The notes: generated by a model from the letters alone, not told the origin. 64,000 bases of DNA from Candidatus Woesearchaeota archaeon (GCA_016185705.1 JACPMZ010000007.1:1-64000), one strand, 5' to 3'. Shown: positions 35,137 to 43,958, counted from the stretch's first letter. Translations and numbers: made by a program.

Positions 35137-36870
35137 ATGATAAGAACTCCAATCATTGCCTTTCTGGGGCATGTGGATTCGGGAAAGACTACGCTGCAGG
35201 ACTTTATCAGAAAAACTGCCGTCGTGAAGTCAGAGCCGGGGCAGATAACGCAGTCAATCGGCGCTTCACTGGTGCCTGCCGCGACCATTCACGAATTGTG
35301 CAGCGAGCTGCTGCAGCAGCTTAAGATAGAGCTGAAGATTCCAGGGCTGCTTATGATAGACACGCCCGGGCATGCAGCGTTTGTCAGCTTAAGAAAAAGG
35401 GGAGGCACGCTTGCAGATTTGGCAATACTCGTAGTTGACGTCAATGCAGGGCTTCAGGCGCAGACGCTGGAAGCCATTGAGATTCTGAAGAAATTCAAAA
35501 CCCCTTTTTTGGTTGCTGCAAACAAGATTGACAACATCAGCGGGTGGCGAAAGCTCAGCAATAACCTGCTTGAGAACATTTCCCAGCAGCGAAAGGAAGT
35601 GCAGGACAAGCTCGACACTTTGGTTTATGGCATTGTTACCAAGCTTTCTGAACGCGGATTGAACTCAGACAGGTATGACCGCGTAGACGATTACACAAAA
35701 TCAATAGCAGTCATTCCGTGCTCAGCAAAGACAGGCGAAGGAGTGCCTGAGCTGCTTGTGATGACCGCCGGATTATCACAAAAATTTTTGGGCAGGCGCC
35801 TGGAGTACAGCGAGGACGCAGCTGCCAGAGGGACTATACTTGAAGTCAAGCAGGAAAAAGGGCTGGGCATAACGCTGGACGTAATAATCTATGACGGCAT
35901 CCTGAAAAAAGGAGACCTGATAGTCATAGCCGGGCTGCATTCGCCAATTGCAACAAAAGTGAAAGCGCTGCTTGAGCCGAAGCCGCTGTCAGAGCTCAAG
36001 AGCGGCAAGTTCAGGCAGGTCAGCAGAGCAGTCGCTGCCACCGGCGTTAAAATTTCTGCCCTGGGCATAGATGAAGCAGCAGCAGGAATGCCTCTCCTTG
36101 GAGTGAAGGATAATCTGGAGGAAGCCAAAAAAACAGTGCAAAAAGAAATAGCAGACATCTCAATCAAGCTTGACGACACAGGCATAGTCGCGAAAGCAGA
36201 TACCTTAGGCAGCCTGGAAGCGCTGACAACGCTGCTGAAAGAAGGCGGCATAAAAGTAAAGAAAGCAACCATAGGCGGCATAACAAGCAAGGACGTAAGC
36301 GATGCAGCAGCGTCAGAAAAGCTGGATGCAGCAATCCTCGGCTTCAACGTAAGCATGCCGTCAATAACCACTGTGGGCGTGCAGATAATAACAGGCGACA
36401 TAATTTACACGCTGATCGAAAGACTGCAGGAATGGCAGGCAAAAGAGCGGAAGAAGCTTGAGAGCAGGGCAATAAAGAAAATAACGAAGCCGGCAAAAAT
36501 CATGCTGATGAAAGGATATGTTTTCAGGCAGAGCAACCCTGCAATTGTGGGAACAGAAGTGCTTGCAGGGACGCTGCAGGCAGGCGCTGAAATAATGAAA
36601 GACGGCAAAGCCATTACAGCTGTCAAGCAAATTCAGGAAGAAAAGGAGAGCATAACAGAAGCAAGAAAAGGCAAGCAGGTAGCAGTTGAATACGAACGCG
36701 TAACCATAGGAAGGCAGCTAAACGAAGGCGATATACTCTATACGGCTGTTTCTGATCAGGATTACCGGAAAATGAAGGAGCTAAAGCAATACCTGACAGA
36801 CGATGAAAAAGAAGCGCTGCGGGAAATCGGCGCGATAATGAGAAAACAGAATCCGCTGTGGGGCATATGA
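35137..36870 (+). CDS. infB: Translation initiation factor aIF5B
   Basis: A 577-residue IF2/eIF5B GTPase. G1 is GHVDSGKTT, switch I region includes GQITQSIGASLVP, G3 is DTPGHAAF, G4 is NKID, and G5-like SAKTGEG follows. Domains II-IV follow (GTILEVKQEKGLGITLDVI; ADTLGSLEALTTLLKEGGI), ending in the helical C-terminal DEKEALREIGAIMRKQNPLWGI. It promotes subunit joining and initiator tRNA placement. No intein is present. TTTAAAAG at about 35107 is the TATA box. It overlaps the next gene by 4 nt (ATGA). Confidence 0.97.
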   Translation: MIRTPIIAFLGHVDSGKTTLQDFIRKTAVVKSEPGQITQSIGASLVPAATIHELCSELLQQLKIELKIPGLLMIDTPGHAAFVSLRKRGGTLADLAILVVDVNAGLQAQTLEAIEILKKFKTPFLVAANKIDNISGWRKLSNNLLENISQQRKEVQDKLDTLVYGIVTKLSERGLNSDRYDRVDDYTKSIAVIPCSAKTGEGVPELLVMTAGLSQKFLGRRLEYSEDAAARGTILEVKQEKGLGITLDVIIYDGILKKGDLIVIAGLHSPIATKVKALLEPKPLSELKSGKFRQVSRAVAATGVKISALGIDEAAAGMPLLGVKDNLEEAKKTVQKEIADISIKLDDTGIVAKADTLGSLEALTTLLKEGGIKVKKATIGGITSKDVSDAAASEKLDAAILGFNVSMPSITTVGVQIITGDIIYTLIERLQEWQAKERKKLESRAIKKITKPAKIMLMKGYVFRQSNPAIVGTEVLAGTLQAGAEIMKDGKAITAVKQIQEEKESITEARKGKQVAVEYERVTIGRQLNEGDILYTAVSDQDYRKMKELKQYLTDDEKEALREIGAIMRKQNPLWGI

Positions 36871-37442
36871 TAATAGCAAACGCGGAAGTTCTGAACAGCA
36901 AACGAATAAAGGAAATAGCCCGGATGCTTCAGGAGCAGTGGGGCTATACAGATGCAATAGAATCAGGATTCCTGCAAAAAGACAACGATGTTTTCCTGAT
37001 TACAAAAGACATCGGCGCAATTGATTTGCGGAAGCTGAACATCAACACTCTCGGCCTTTATTTTGCAGAGCTGCGGCACAATGCGCTGCGATTAAGCATA
37101 GAAGGCAGCCAAATTATCGGGCCAAAAGCAGCAAAAAACGTTGCTGAATTAAACGACGAACAAATAAAGCAGTGGCTGAAAGGAGAAGACATTGAGCTAA
37201 TCGCTGCTGCCGCTGCCGATAAGATTATTAATGCTGCCAAAAAAGAAAATAATGGAATAAAAGATGATGGAAAACTTAAAGACAGCAGCAGCGAAATAAA
37301 TAATGATGGCAGCAACAGCAGCCACGAAAACAAAAACTTCGCAATAATCAAGCACAACAACGATTTCTTCGGCTGCGGAAGAATAAAAGAAGGAAAACTG
37401 CTTAACTTTGTGCCGAAAGCGAGGAGGTTATCCAATGGCTGA
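36867..37442 (+). CDS. PUA-like RNA-binding protein (RsmF C-terminal-like)
   Basis: A 191-residue protein. The N-terminal part (LRLSIEGSQIIGPKAAKNVAEL and QWLKGEDIE) and the C-terminal FGCGRIKEGKLLNFVPKARRL match the RNA-binding domain that follows the methyltransferase in RsmF-type proteins and also occurs alone in archaea. A hydrophilic insert of about 35 residues (KDSSSEINNDGSNSSHENK) separates the two parts and is unusual. The ATGA overlap with infB argues for co-expression and a role in translation or rRNA/tRNA processing. I start at ATG 36867, not the in-frame ORF start nine bases earlier. Confidence 0.7.
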   Translation: MIIANAEVLNSKRIKEIARMLQEQWGYTDAIESGFLQKDNDVFLITKDIGAIDLRKLNINTLGLYFAELRHNALRLSIEGSQIIGPKAAKNVAELNDEQIKQWLKGEDIELIAAAAADKIINAAKKENNGIKDDGKLKDSSSEINNDGSNSSHENKNFAIIKHNNDFFGCGRIKEGKLLNFVPKARRLSNG

Positions 37443-37452
37443 GTTACAGGCT

Positions 37453-37854
37453 TTACCTTCCCCTAAATCTTTCCATAATATGCTCTATTGACTCTCTCCC
37501 CTTTAAATCTAACAGCGGTTTTCCATTACCAGAGCTTACGCTTTCCCCTTTAAATGAACAGTAAACTGCACTTTCAAAACCAGGCACTGTTGTCCTTACA
37601 GGAAAGCCATTAATTCCTACATCACCCACTTCTCTGGTACTTTCAACAGCGTACTTGCAGGTAATAACAGGAACGCCGTAATTTTGGTGAACGCCGCATA
37701 CAGCACCATACGCCCCATCATCGCCAAGCGACTCCCTCATTTTACCGCCCTGCTCAACACACAGATTAACAAGAGCGCTTGCAGTTTCTTTAACAAGAGC
37801 GCTTACAGTTTCTTCATGTGCTTCAATCAAGTCATCTGCACCCATTCCAACCAC
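37453..37854 (-). CDS. Hypothetical protein, unknown family
   Basis: A 133-residue protein with a helical N-terminus (EAHEETVSALVKETASALVN) and a beta-rich centre (GDDGAYGAVCGVHQNYGVPVITCKYAVESTREVGDVGINGFPV). Strong TATA-like sequence (TTATATAAATTATATAAAACTGG on this strand) lies just before the start, implying a leaderless mRNA. No motif identifies it. It ends 11 nt from the convergent PUA-like gene. Confidence 0.6.
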   Translation of the reverse strand: MVGMGADDLIEAHEETVSALVKETASALVNLCVEQGGKMRESLGDDGAYGAVCGVHQNYGVPVITCKYAVESTREVGDVGINGFPVRTTVPGFESAVYCSFKGESVSSGNGKPLLDLKGRESIEHIMERFRGR

Positions 37855-37915
37855 TCCAGTTTTATATAATTTATATAACTGTCCATGATGTGTTTAAAAG
37901 TTTTGCTATATACTG

Positions 37916-38320
37916 CTATATACCTGATAGGGTTACAGCCGCCTGCCTTCCTTTTCTCAGCAGATTCACCAAATCCCTGCTGAGGTGTTTGGCAGCTTTG
38001 TCTGCCCTTACTGCAAAGGTTCTTTCAGACGTGAAATCGCCGACTCTTATCACCATCTCTTTGTTGTCGTCAAAGTTTTTGTTGGGTGTCGCGGTAATAG
38101 TTTCAGAAATGCTGTCAACAGCTATTATTATTCTTACTTTATCTGCTGACAAGAATTGCCGTAACTTATACAAATCAAAATCCGCCTTTATGCCGAGAAT
38201 GCAGTCGCCGTTTGCCGTTAAGCTGCGGTCCTTTGTGAATTCAATGGTGTTTTTGTGCGTGGCTAAAATGTTTTTGTGGCCGAAGACTGGAAATGAATAA
38301 CTTTCTGCTATTTTGTCCAT
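37916..38320 (-). CDS. DUF371 family protein
   Basis: A 134-residue protein whose N-terminal GHKNILATHKNTIEFTKDRSLT and following GDCILGIKADFD are characteristic of archaeal DUF371. A double-barrel beta fold is expected. The function is unknown; the strong conservation of the GH.N..ATH segment suggests a binding or catalytic site. It lies between two unrelated small genes on the same strand. Confidence 0.8.
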   Translation of the reverse strand: MDKIAESYSFPVFGHKNILATHKNTIEFTKDRSLTANGDCILGIKADFDLYKLRQFLSADKVRIIIAVDSISETITATPNKNFDDNKEMVIRVGDFTSERTFAVRADKAAKHLSRDLVNLLRKGRQAAVTLSGI

Positions 38321-38345
38321 AGCCCTGCCTCAGCGAAGCGGTAAA

Positions 38346-38585
38346 TTAAAGCAACTCATCAATCGGCGGCTTCTTGGCAGGCTGAGCTTTTGCTTTCTCA
38401 ACTTCCTGAGAGAGGTCAACGCCCAAATCCTTAAGCTCAGTTAAATGCATCTGCATTAGCTGCTCAACAATGGCGAGAATGCGCTGCATCTCCTGCCGCT
38501 CCTTTGCCAAAACCGAAAGCGAGCCCTTATGGAAGCCAATCTTCTCCTCATCGCCCCCAGCAGGCGCTTTTTTCGACTTTGCCAT
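38346..38585 (-). CDS. Small helical hypothetical protein
   Basis: A 79-residue protein with a Lys/Ala-rich head, a long central helix (LAKERQEMQRILAIVEQLMQMHLTELKDLG) and a Pro-rich tail (AQPAKKPPIDELL). It is probably a small oligomeric or adaptor protein. No family is recognised. It is divergent from the PP-loop gene at 38639, with 53 bp between the starts. Confidence 0.6.
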   Translation of the reverse strand: MAKSKKAPAGGDEEKIGFHKGSLSVLAKERQEMQRILAIVEQLMQMHLTELKDLGVDLSQEVEKAKAQPAKKPPIDELL

Positions 38586-38638
38586 AGCTCAGTGAGTTGA
38601 ATGCTCATATTTAAATATTTCCTGATGACAGCCAATTC

Positions 38639-39523
38639 ATGGCAGAACTGGCTAAAATAACAAAAGGCGGGAAACTGGTCAGCAGGCGCAGCTGGGAAAA
38701 GCACATTGCATCGCTTTCCGCTGCCGCTGATTTTAAAGCCAGCAAAAGGCAATTAAAAGAAACTTTAAAAGAAAAAATATCAGAAGCAGTTGAAAAACGC
38801 ATTCCAAACAAAAAATTTGGAATAATGTTTTCCGGCGGAGTGGACAGCAGCACGATTGCGCTGCTTGCGAAGCAGCTTAAGGCAAAATTCATCTGCTACA
38901 GCGTGGGCATGGAAAACTCCAAAGACGTGGCAGAAGCAAAGAAAGCTGCGAAAAAGCTGAATTTCAAGCTGCGGTGCAAAACATTTACCTTGCCGGAAGC
39001 GGAAAAGCTCATCAAAAAAGCCGTCAAAATAACAGGAGAGCCAAATGTTGTGAACGCAGGAGTGGCAGCAGTTGAGATAGCAGCAATAGACTTAGCCGGA
39101 AAAGACGGCATTAACGCTTTTTTCGGCGGGCTCGGCAGCGAAGAAATATTCGCAGGATACAGGCGCCATGAAACCGCTGACGTAAACAAAGAGTGCTGGC
39201 GCGGCCTAAAGCAGATGTGGAGCAGGGATTTGCTAAGGGACAGCAAAGTAGCAGCAGCAGCGAAAGCTGTTTTTTTGGTCCCGTTCCTTGACCCGGAACT
39301 GATAACTGCAGCCATGAAAATTCCCGGCAAATACAAAATTAACGGCAATGGCAAGAAAATCATATTAAGGGAAGCGGCTGCCGAACTTGGCCTGCCGAAG
39401 CAATTTGCATACAGAAAAAAGATAGCTGCGCAGTACGGCAGCGGATTTGACAGGGCGATTGAAAAGCTTGCGAAGGCAAACGGCTATAAATACAAAAAAG
39501 ACTATCTTGCTTCGGTGCTGTAA
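38639..39523 (+). CDS. Asparagine synthase-like PP-loop ATPase without glutaminase domain
   Basis: A 294-residue protein equivalent to the synthetase half of AsnB. The PP-loop is FGIMFSGGVDSSTIALLAK (about 60), followed by the conserved FFGGLGSEEIFAGYRRH and VPFLDPELITAAMKIPGKYKI. The N-terminal Cys amidotransferase domain of AsnB is absent, so it would need free ammonia or a separate partner. Standalone forms are common in archaea, and their true substrate is often unclear. ATG 38639 has a TATA-like ATTTAAATATTTCC about 30 nt upstream. Confidence 0.85.
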   Translation: MAELAKITKGGKLVSRRSWEKHIASLSAAADFKASKRQLKETLKEKISEAVEKRIPNKKFGIMFSGGVDSSTIALLAKQLKAKFICYSVGMENSKDVAEAKKAAKKLNFKLRCKTFTLPEAEKLIKKAVKITGEPNVVNAGVAAVEIAAIDLAGKDGINAFFGGLGSEEIFAGYRRHETADVNKECWRGLKQMWSRDLLRDSKVAAAAKAVFLVPFLDPELITAAMKIPGKYKINGNGKKIILREAAAELGLPKQFAYRKKIAAQYGSGFDRAIEKLAKANGYKYKKDYLASVL

Positions 39524-39634
39524 CTTTTTTACTACTTGTCCAGACAATAAGCATCGCAGAAAGCATGCTGCAAAACTAAAAACTTTATATATTGGCAATT
39601 CTGCTTCCGACACTATATTTTTACAGTGATGTTA

Positions 39635-39976
39635 ATGAAAGCGCTTTTGACATCTATACCATTGGCAGCGGCAAGCGCAGCATCAGCAGGCGCCCAGCCC
39701 GACTACCTCAGCACAGCAGTAAGCGGATTCGCAGAGGTGCTGGGCATTGTCCGTTCAAACATTCTGGCACAAATAGCCATAGGGCTGTTTGCCTTCATAG
39801 CTGCCATAATGCTTTATCTCAGGATGCGCAGCACAGCTGCAAACAACATGCGGCGGGCAAGGAATGCGCATGGGAAAGCAGTGGAGCTGCATGAATCAGG
39901 GAATGAAGAAGAAGCGTTGAAGCATTACGAAAAAGCCAACGAATTCAGGGAAAAGGCGCAAAATGAACTGGCATGA
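39635..39976 (+). CDS. Membrane protein leading a two-ATPase operon
   Basis: About 113 residues: an N-terminal hydrophobic stretch (KALLTSIPLAAASAASAGA) that may be a signal peptide, a membrane helix (ILAQIAIGLFAFIAAIMLYL), and a basic then helical cytoplasmic tail with a TPR-like unit (AVELHESGNEEEALKHYEKANEF). TATA box CTTTATATATTGG lies at 39581. Starts at GTG 39626 and ATG 39629 are possible. It overlaps the ATPase gene by 14 nt. The role is unknown; a membrane anchor for the ATPases is an inference. Confidence 0.65.
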   Translation: MKALLTSIPLAAASAASAGAQPDYLSTAVSGFAEVLGIVRSNILAQIAIGLFAFIAAIMLYLRMRSTAANNMRRARNAHGKAVELHESGNEEEALKHYEKANEFREKAQNELA

Positions 39977-40652
39977 GGAACACGGATTCATTGAGGATCC
40001 TTTCGGCACGGGCAAAGGAGCATTCGTGCAGCAGGCGGTCAACCTCAACCAGCCCGCAGAAGAACTTATCTACAACATTGAGGCAGGCAACATGGTCCTG
40101 ATTCAGGGAAGCAAAGGAACAGGAAAAACAACCCTTGTGTTTGCAGCCGTAGACAAATTCAGGGGAGAGCGCAAAGTAATATACTTTGACTGCGAAAAAG
40201 ACCAGGTTGACATAAAAAAACTCATGCAAAACAAGTACGGCATTATTGGCAAGGTATTCAACCTGCTGCCAAAAGGCATGGTGCTGATGCTGGACAACTT
40301 CAAATCGCTGAGCAAACGCGACATCCAGCTGGCCAAATACTACTACGACAACAACTACCTGCGCTCAATAGTATTCTCGGGAAACGGCATTGAGCTGCCG
40401 GAAAACATTAAGGACAGAATAGGCAGCAGAATAATAAAACTCAAACAGCTGACAGCAAAAGACGCTGTTGAGCTTGTCAAAAACAGGGTTGGCTCGCTTG
40501 AATTTTTGCCTGAAAAAATCATCAAAAAAATACACGCAAAATCAAAAGACACCGCAGAATTCCTCAAAAACTGCAGCAGCGCCTGCCAGAAAGCAGCAGA
40601 CGAAGGCGCAGCGCAGGTAAGCGAAAAGCATCTAAGTGGTAAAAATGAGTGA
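39963..40652 (+). CDS. AAA/ExeA-like ATPase 1
   Basis: A 229-residue P-loop ATPase: Walker A QGSKGTGKTTLVFAA, Walker B VLMLDNFKSLS, and an arginine-rich sensor region (GSRIIKLKQLTAKDAVELVKNR). The N-terminal MNWHEEHGFIEDPFG is typical of ExeA/MshM-type secretion ATPases (.G....PF). The Walker B Asp is followed by Asn, not the catalytic Glu, so hydrolysis may be weak. It is paralogous to the following gene and overlaps both neighbours. Confidence 0.75.
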   Translation: MNWHEEHGFIEDPFGTGKGAFVQQAVNLNQPAEELIYNIEAGNMVLIQGSKGTGKTTLVFAAVDKFRGERKVIYFDCEKDQVDIKKLMQNKYGIIGKVFNLLPKGMVLMLDNFKSLSKRDIQLAKYYYDNNYLRSIVFSGNGIELPENIKDRIGSRIIKLKQLTAKDAVELVKNRVGSLEFLPEKIIKKIHAKSKDTAEFLKNCSSACQKAADEGAAQVSEKHLSGKNE

Positions 40653-41538
40653 AACGTGGTATGAAAGCTTAGGATTCTCAACAAACCCATTTACAATAAA
40701 GCCGGCTGCGCTCAACAACGACATCTTCGGCATACAGAGTCAGCCCATAATAGAAAAAATAGGGAACGGCGAGACGCAGTTTGTAGAAGCTCCATTAGGC
40801 ATGGGAAAAACAACGCTGCTGAAAAGCATCATAGCCAAATTTGGCGGCAAACGCAAACTTGTCTATGCAAACTGCATCAAAAACGAATGCCTGGAAGTCC
40901 GCGAGCTGCTAAAAAACGCAACGCTCAAAGGCAAACTCTTCGGCACAATGCCACGCGAGATGATAATGATGATAGACGAGGCCCAAAGCATCAGCCAGGA
41001 GGACGCCCAGGAAATAACAGACTACATGCAGGACGGCCGCATCAAATCCGTGGTGTTCTTCGGAACGCAGTACAAAAAGAAGCAGCTGACAGACCAGCTC
41101 AACAAGTCTCTCAACGGGAACATAATAACCATTCCGTACATGACGCCTGATGAAGCAGTGCAGCTCGTGAGGAAAAGAACCGGCAACCTGAAGCTGCTGC
41201 CTGACTACGTAATACGCGAACTTTACGGAAGAGCGGCAGGAAATCCGCGAAGACTGCTGCAGCACTGCGAAGACATATGCAGGAAAGCAGCCGAACTGTC
41301 AATCAAGGAACTGACGCTGACAGATATCGGAATACTGCTGAAAACACCGCAAACAGCTTTTAAAAAAACAAAAAGAGCTGCAGCCGAAACAGCGAAGAGA
41401 ACCAGGAGAAAAACAAACAAATCCAGTAAAAAGACAGCAAAGAGAAGCGGCGAGATATCAACAACAGTAACATACTCCGGCTACAACCTGGACGACATAC
41501 GAACTTATGAAGAAGAGCTGCCCAAGCGCGCCCAATAA
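40645..41538 (+). CDS. AAA/ExeA-like ATPase 2
   Basis: A 297-residue paralogue of the preceding ATPase: WYESLGFSTNPFTIKP at the start, Walker A APLGMGKTTLLKS, Walker B MIMMIDEAQSIS with the catalytic Glu, and a C-terminal winged-helix region (GRAAGNPRRLLQHCEDI). A basic Lys/Arg/Thr tail (about 240-275) ends in an acidic segment. Start ATG 40645 follows AAGTGGT; GTG 40636 is possible. A degenerate (upstream) plus an intact (this) ATPase suggests a heteromeric motor or switch at the membrane. Confidence 0.78.
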   Translation: MSETWYESLGFSTNPFTIKPAALNNDIFGIQSQPIIEKIGNGETQFVEAPLGMGKTTLLKSIIAKFGGKRKLVYANCIKNECLEVRELLKNATLKGKLFGTMPREMIMMIDEAQSISQEDAQEITDYMQDGRIKSVVFFGTQYKKKQLTDQLNKSLNGNIITIPYMTPDEAVQLVRKRTGNLKLLPDYVIRELYGRAAGNPRRLLQHCEDICRKAAELSIKELTLTDIGILLKTPQTAFKKTKRAAAETAKRTRRKTNKSSKKTAKRSGEISTTVTYSGYNLDDIRTYEEELPKRAQ

Positions 41539-41592
41539 TGAAGCGCTTTTTCTGATTTGCCCTCCGCCCTTCCGGCAAAGCCGACTGCAGCG

Positions 41593-42672
41593 CTACTTAA
41601 AATTTATCTGCACAACGTCCTTGTCCTGCAGAACATGCTTTTCGTGCAGCAACTGGCCGGGAAACCTGGCAGAGCGCCCCCAGACTTTGGCGCTTTTAAA
41701 CTTCCTGAGAAAATCCTTGTGAAGCCGGACGCAAACATCAGCAATAGTGCTGCCTTCCCTGGCAATAAGCGGAATTTCAGTATCCGCCTTTTTGCCAGCT
41801 TCCTTCAGATAAATTCTAATCAGCTTCAGGCCATCATAAATCGCCTTTTTAATCTTTTCAGGATTGTCATTAATGGCAGAAATCAAAAGCGCGCCAGGAT
41901 AAACCTTCCTGACAACGCTGAGCTGCTGCCTTCCTGCAGCATCGCACTTATTGACAACAATGAGCGAAGGAACATAAACGCAATTTCCCTGAATGGCATC
42001 AATAAGCTCGTCTGCTGTAATGTCCTGCCTGATGACAATTGCGGAGTTATCAAGGGAAAACTCCCGCAAAATGCCCTCTGCAGTCTTCCGGTCCATTTTG
42101 GAGAGCTTCACAGTGGCAGCAAAATCAATGCCCCCGCGCTCCCTGCGCCTTATCCTGACGTTGGGCGGCGTTTCGTCAAGGCGGAAACCTGCTTTGTAAA
42201 GCTCTGCCCCAAGAACTTCCACTTCCGCATATGTAACTGCAGTTGTGATAAAAACGATTAAATCTGCAGACCTGACGACAGACAAAACTTCCTTTCCCAT
42301 GCCCGCACCTGAAGCTGCGCCCTCTATAAGCCCCGGTATGTCCAGCACCTGAACCCTGGCATGGTTGTACTCCATCGTCCCCGGAATGACAGTAAGGGTG
42401 GTGAAGTCATAATCAGCAATCTTTGAATCAGCGTTAGTGATTTTATTAAGGATGGTTGATTTGCCCACAGAAGGAAAGCCAACCAGCACAACCGTGGCAT
42501 CACCGCTCTTGCGGACGCTGTAGCCGCTGCCCTTCCTGCCGCTGCCGGAAGAAGCTGTGCGCAGGCGCGCAAGCTTTGCCTTAAGCAAGCCGATGTGGTG
42601 CTGAGTTGCCTTGTTATACTTGGTAGTGCGGATTTCCTCCTCAATCTCTGCAATCTGCTCCTCGCGGGACAT
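41593..42672 (-). CDS. DRG-family GTPase
   Basis: A 359-residue Obg/DRG GTPase. The helical N-terminus (EEQIAEIEEEIRTTKYNKATQHHIGLLKAKLARL) is DRG-specific. G1 is GFPSVGKSTI, switch I/G2 is YDFTTLTVIPG, G3 is DIPGLIEGA, G4 is NKCD. The C-terminal TGS domain ends KSAKVWGRSARFPGQ...HVLQDKDVVQI. DRG proteins bind translating ribosomes in eukaryotes and archaea. The large plus-strand ORF at 41557-42261 is its shadow. Confidence 0.94.
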   Translation of the reverse strand: MSREEQIAEIEEEIRTTKYNKATQHHIGLLKAKLARLRTASSGSGRKGSGYSVRKSGDATVVLVGFPSVGKSTILNKITNADSKIADYDFTTLTVIPGTMEYNHARVQVLDIPGLIEGAASGAGMGKEVLSVVRSADLIVFITTAVTYAEVEVLGAELYKAGFRLDETPPNVRIRRRERGGIDFAATVKLSKMDRKTAEGILREFSLDNSAIVIRQDITADELIDAIQGNCVYVPSLIVVNKCDAAGRQQLSVVRKVYPGALLISAINDNPEKIKKAIYDGLKLIRIYLKEAGKKADTEIPLIAREGSTIADVCVRLHKDFLRKFKSAKVWGRSARFPGQLLHEKHVLQDKDVVQINFK

Positions 42673-42712
42673 ATGCCAAAGCAGTTAAGAATTAGTATAT
42701 TAATGTTATTTT

Positions 42713-42997
42713 TCAGCGATAAGCTGCATTAACCCCGTACTTATCAGCAACTTTCTGAATGGCAGCATCCGTAAGCGTGTATCCATCTTCTACTGAGCCG
42801 GCCAGAAATCCTGCATTAACCATTTCCTCTATTCCCCCGCGTTTGGGCCAGACTGCAATCCAGCTTCCCTTATCCTGCGAGGCAATAACAACGTCAGCTG
42901 CAATCCTGTCCCAATCGCGGTTTTCAAAACAGTTCGCAAGAGGCAGCAATTTGCCCAGCTGATTTTTAATATCACCTGGCTTTATACCGTTGTCCAT
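42713..42997 (-). CDS. Small hypothetical protein
   Basis: A 94-residue protein with a possible C-terminal helix-turn-helix (YTLTDAAIQKVADKYGV) and a central strand region (WDRIAADVVIASQDKGSWIAVWPKRGGIEEMVNAG). I do not recognise it. It lies between the DRG gene and the prefoldin operon on the same strand. Confidence 0.55.
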   Translation of the reverse strand: MDNGIKPGDIKNQLGKLLPLANCFENRDWDRIAADVVIASQDKGSWIAVWPKRGGIEEMVNAGFLAGSVEDGYTLTDAAIQKVADKYGVNAAYR

Positions 42998-43031
42998 GCA
43001 ATCAGAAGTCCTGGCTCATTTAAAATGTTTT

Positions 43032-43289
43032 TCACAGTTTCTCAAGTATGCTTGCGATGCTCCACAGCTGGGTGCGCGCATAGGGCTCCAGGTTGGTGTC
43101 ATCAGATATTTCCTCCAGAGCGTGCCTCACCTTGTCCACCCTTATTGAAATCTCGCATTCTTCCTGCAGGGCAGAGGAGCAGAAAGTAAGCTTGTCCTTA
43201 ACATTCCTCGGAATAGCATTGTCTGACTGCAGTTCCTCAAGAACACCGAGCATGCTAGTTATCTGTTCGCTTACTATCTTTGTCATCAT
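43032..43289 (-). CDS. UPF0147 family protein
   Basis: An 85-residue all-helical protein matching UPF0147 (VLEELQSDNAIPRNVKDKL; DDTNLEPYARTQLWSIASILE). It is conserved in archaea, commonly near prefoldin and Rpo12 as here; the function is unknown. The start (ATG 43289 or 43286) overlaps the prefoldin gene. Confidence 0.88.
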   Translation of the reverse strand: MMTKIVSEQITSMLGVLEELQSDNAIPRNVKDKLTFCSSALQEECEISIRVDKVRHALEEISDDTNLEPYARTQLWSIASILEKL

Positions 43290-43602
43290 TTTTCATCGCC
43301 TCTAAAACTTCTTTCTGCAGAATCTCGGCTTTTTCCTGCGCAGCAGATTCCTGCTTTTCAATGGACTTAATGCGCAGATTTGCCATTTCCTTTTTATCTG
43401 CAAGGTCCTTAACCAGCTCCGGCTTTTTGGAGAGCACCATAACATTTCCAACAATCTTATATGCCTCGTCAGCATTTTCAAGCTCGTTCAACGCAGAGTC
43501 TATTTCCATCAGCTGCATCTGCAATGCCTGCTTCTGTGCAAGAAGCGCCTGCATACCCTGCTCAGTCAGCTGCAACTGCCTGATTTTCTCCTCATTGCTC
43601 AT
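43255..43602 (-). CDS. pfdB: Prefoldin subunit beta
   Basis: A 115-residue coiled-coil chaperone subunit: two long helices around a beta hairpin (DEAYKIVGNVMVLSKKPELVKDL). It forms the alpha2beta4 prefoldin that delivers unfolded proteins to the thermosome. It overlaps Pcc1 by 4 nt and UPF0147 by 35 nt in the archaeal eL43-Rpo12-Pcc1-prefoldin operon. Confidence 0.93.
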   Translation of the reverse strand: MSNEEKIRQLQLTEQGMQALLAQKQALQMQLMEIDSALNELENADEAYKIVGNVMVLSKKPELVKDLADKKEMANLRIKSIEKQESAAQEKAEILQKEVLEAMKNDDKDSKRTDN

Positions 43603-43820
43603 CTTATGCCTTTTGTTTTCTCGATAACAGTAAGCATTTTGGTAATGGAATTCAATACAGTGCGCAGCCCTGATGAATCTGCTGCCGATATTTCAAACAC
43701 CAAATTTTCATTACCCCGAAGCGTGTAATGTGCCCTGCCTTTAATGTCCTTGTCTTCTGCGGCAAAGCACTTCCTGATTATTCCGGATACGTCATGCACT
43801 GCGATTGTAGCCCTGTACAT
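43599..43820 (-). CDS. pcc1: KEOPS complex subunit Pcc1
   Basis: A 73-residue protein with the Pcc1 alpha/beta fold (LVFEISAADSSGLRTVLNSITKMLTVIEK). Pcc1 dimerises the KEOPS complex that makes t6A37 on ANN-decoding tRNAs. Its ATG overlaps the Rpo12 stop by one base. Confidence 0.88.
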   Translation of the reverse strand: MYRATIAVHDVSGIIRKCFAAEDKDIKGRAHYTLRGNENLVFEISAADSSGLRTVLNSITKMLTVIEKTKGIR

Positions 43821-43957
43821 TATCTGGCCTTTACCTTGGTGGATGTCCTGCGCGGCTTAAACAGCACCTTGCTGCCGCAATAAGGACAGCGAACCTTTTT
43901 CCTTATATAATCTGCGGCAACTTTCTTGTTGCAATCAAAACACTTGTACTCAGCCAT
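43820..43957 (-). CDS. rpo12: RNA polymerase subunit Rpo12 (RpoP)
   Basis: A 45-residue zinc ribbon: YKCFDCNKKV and VRCPYCGSKVLFKPR, with two CxxC pairs for zinc. It sits beside Rpo2/Rpo3 in archaeal RNA polymerase. The track ORF runs to 44053, but family length and a start right after the eL43 stop fix ATG 43957. Confidence 0.94.
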   Translation of the reverse strand: MAEYKCFDCNKKVAADYIRKKVRCPYCGSKVLFKPRRTSTKVKAR

Positions 43958-43958
43958 C

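Noticed and set aside
41557-42261. 234-aa plus-strand ORF overlapping the DRG GTPase gene
   Set aside because: The minus-strand GTPase has all G motifs and a TGS domain; the plus-strand translation has no motif and is a codon-bias shadow.
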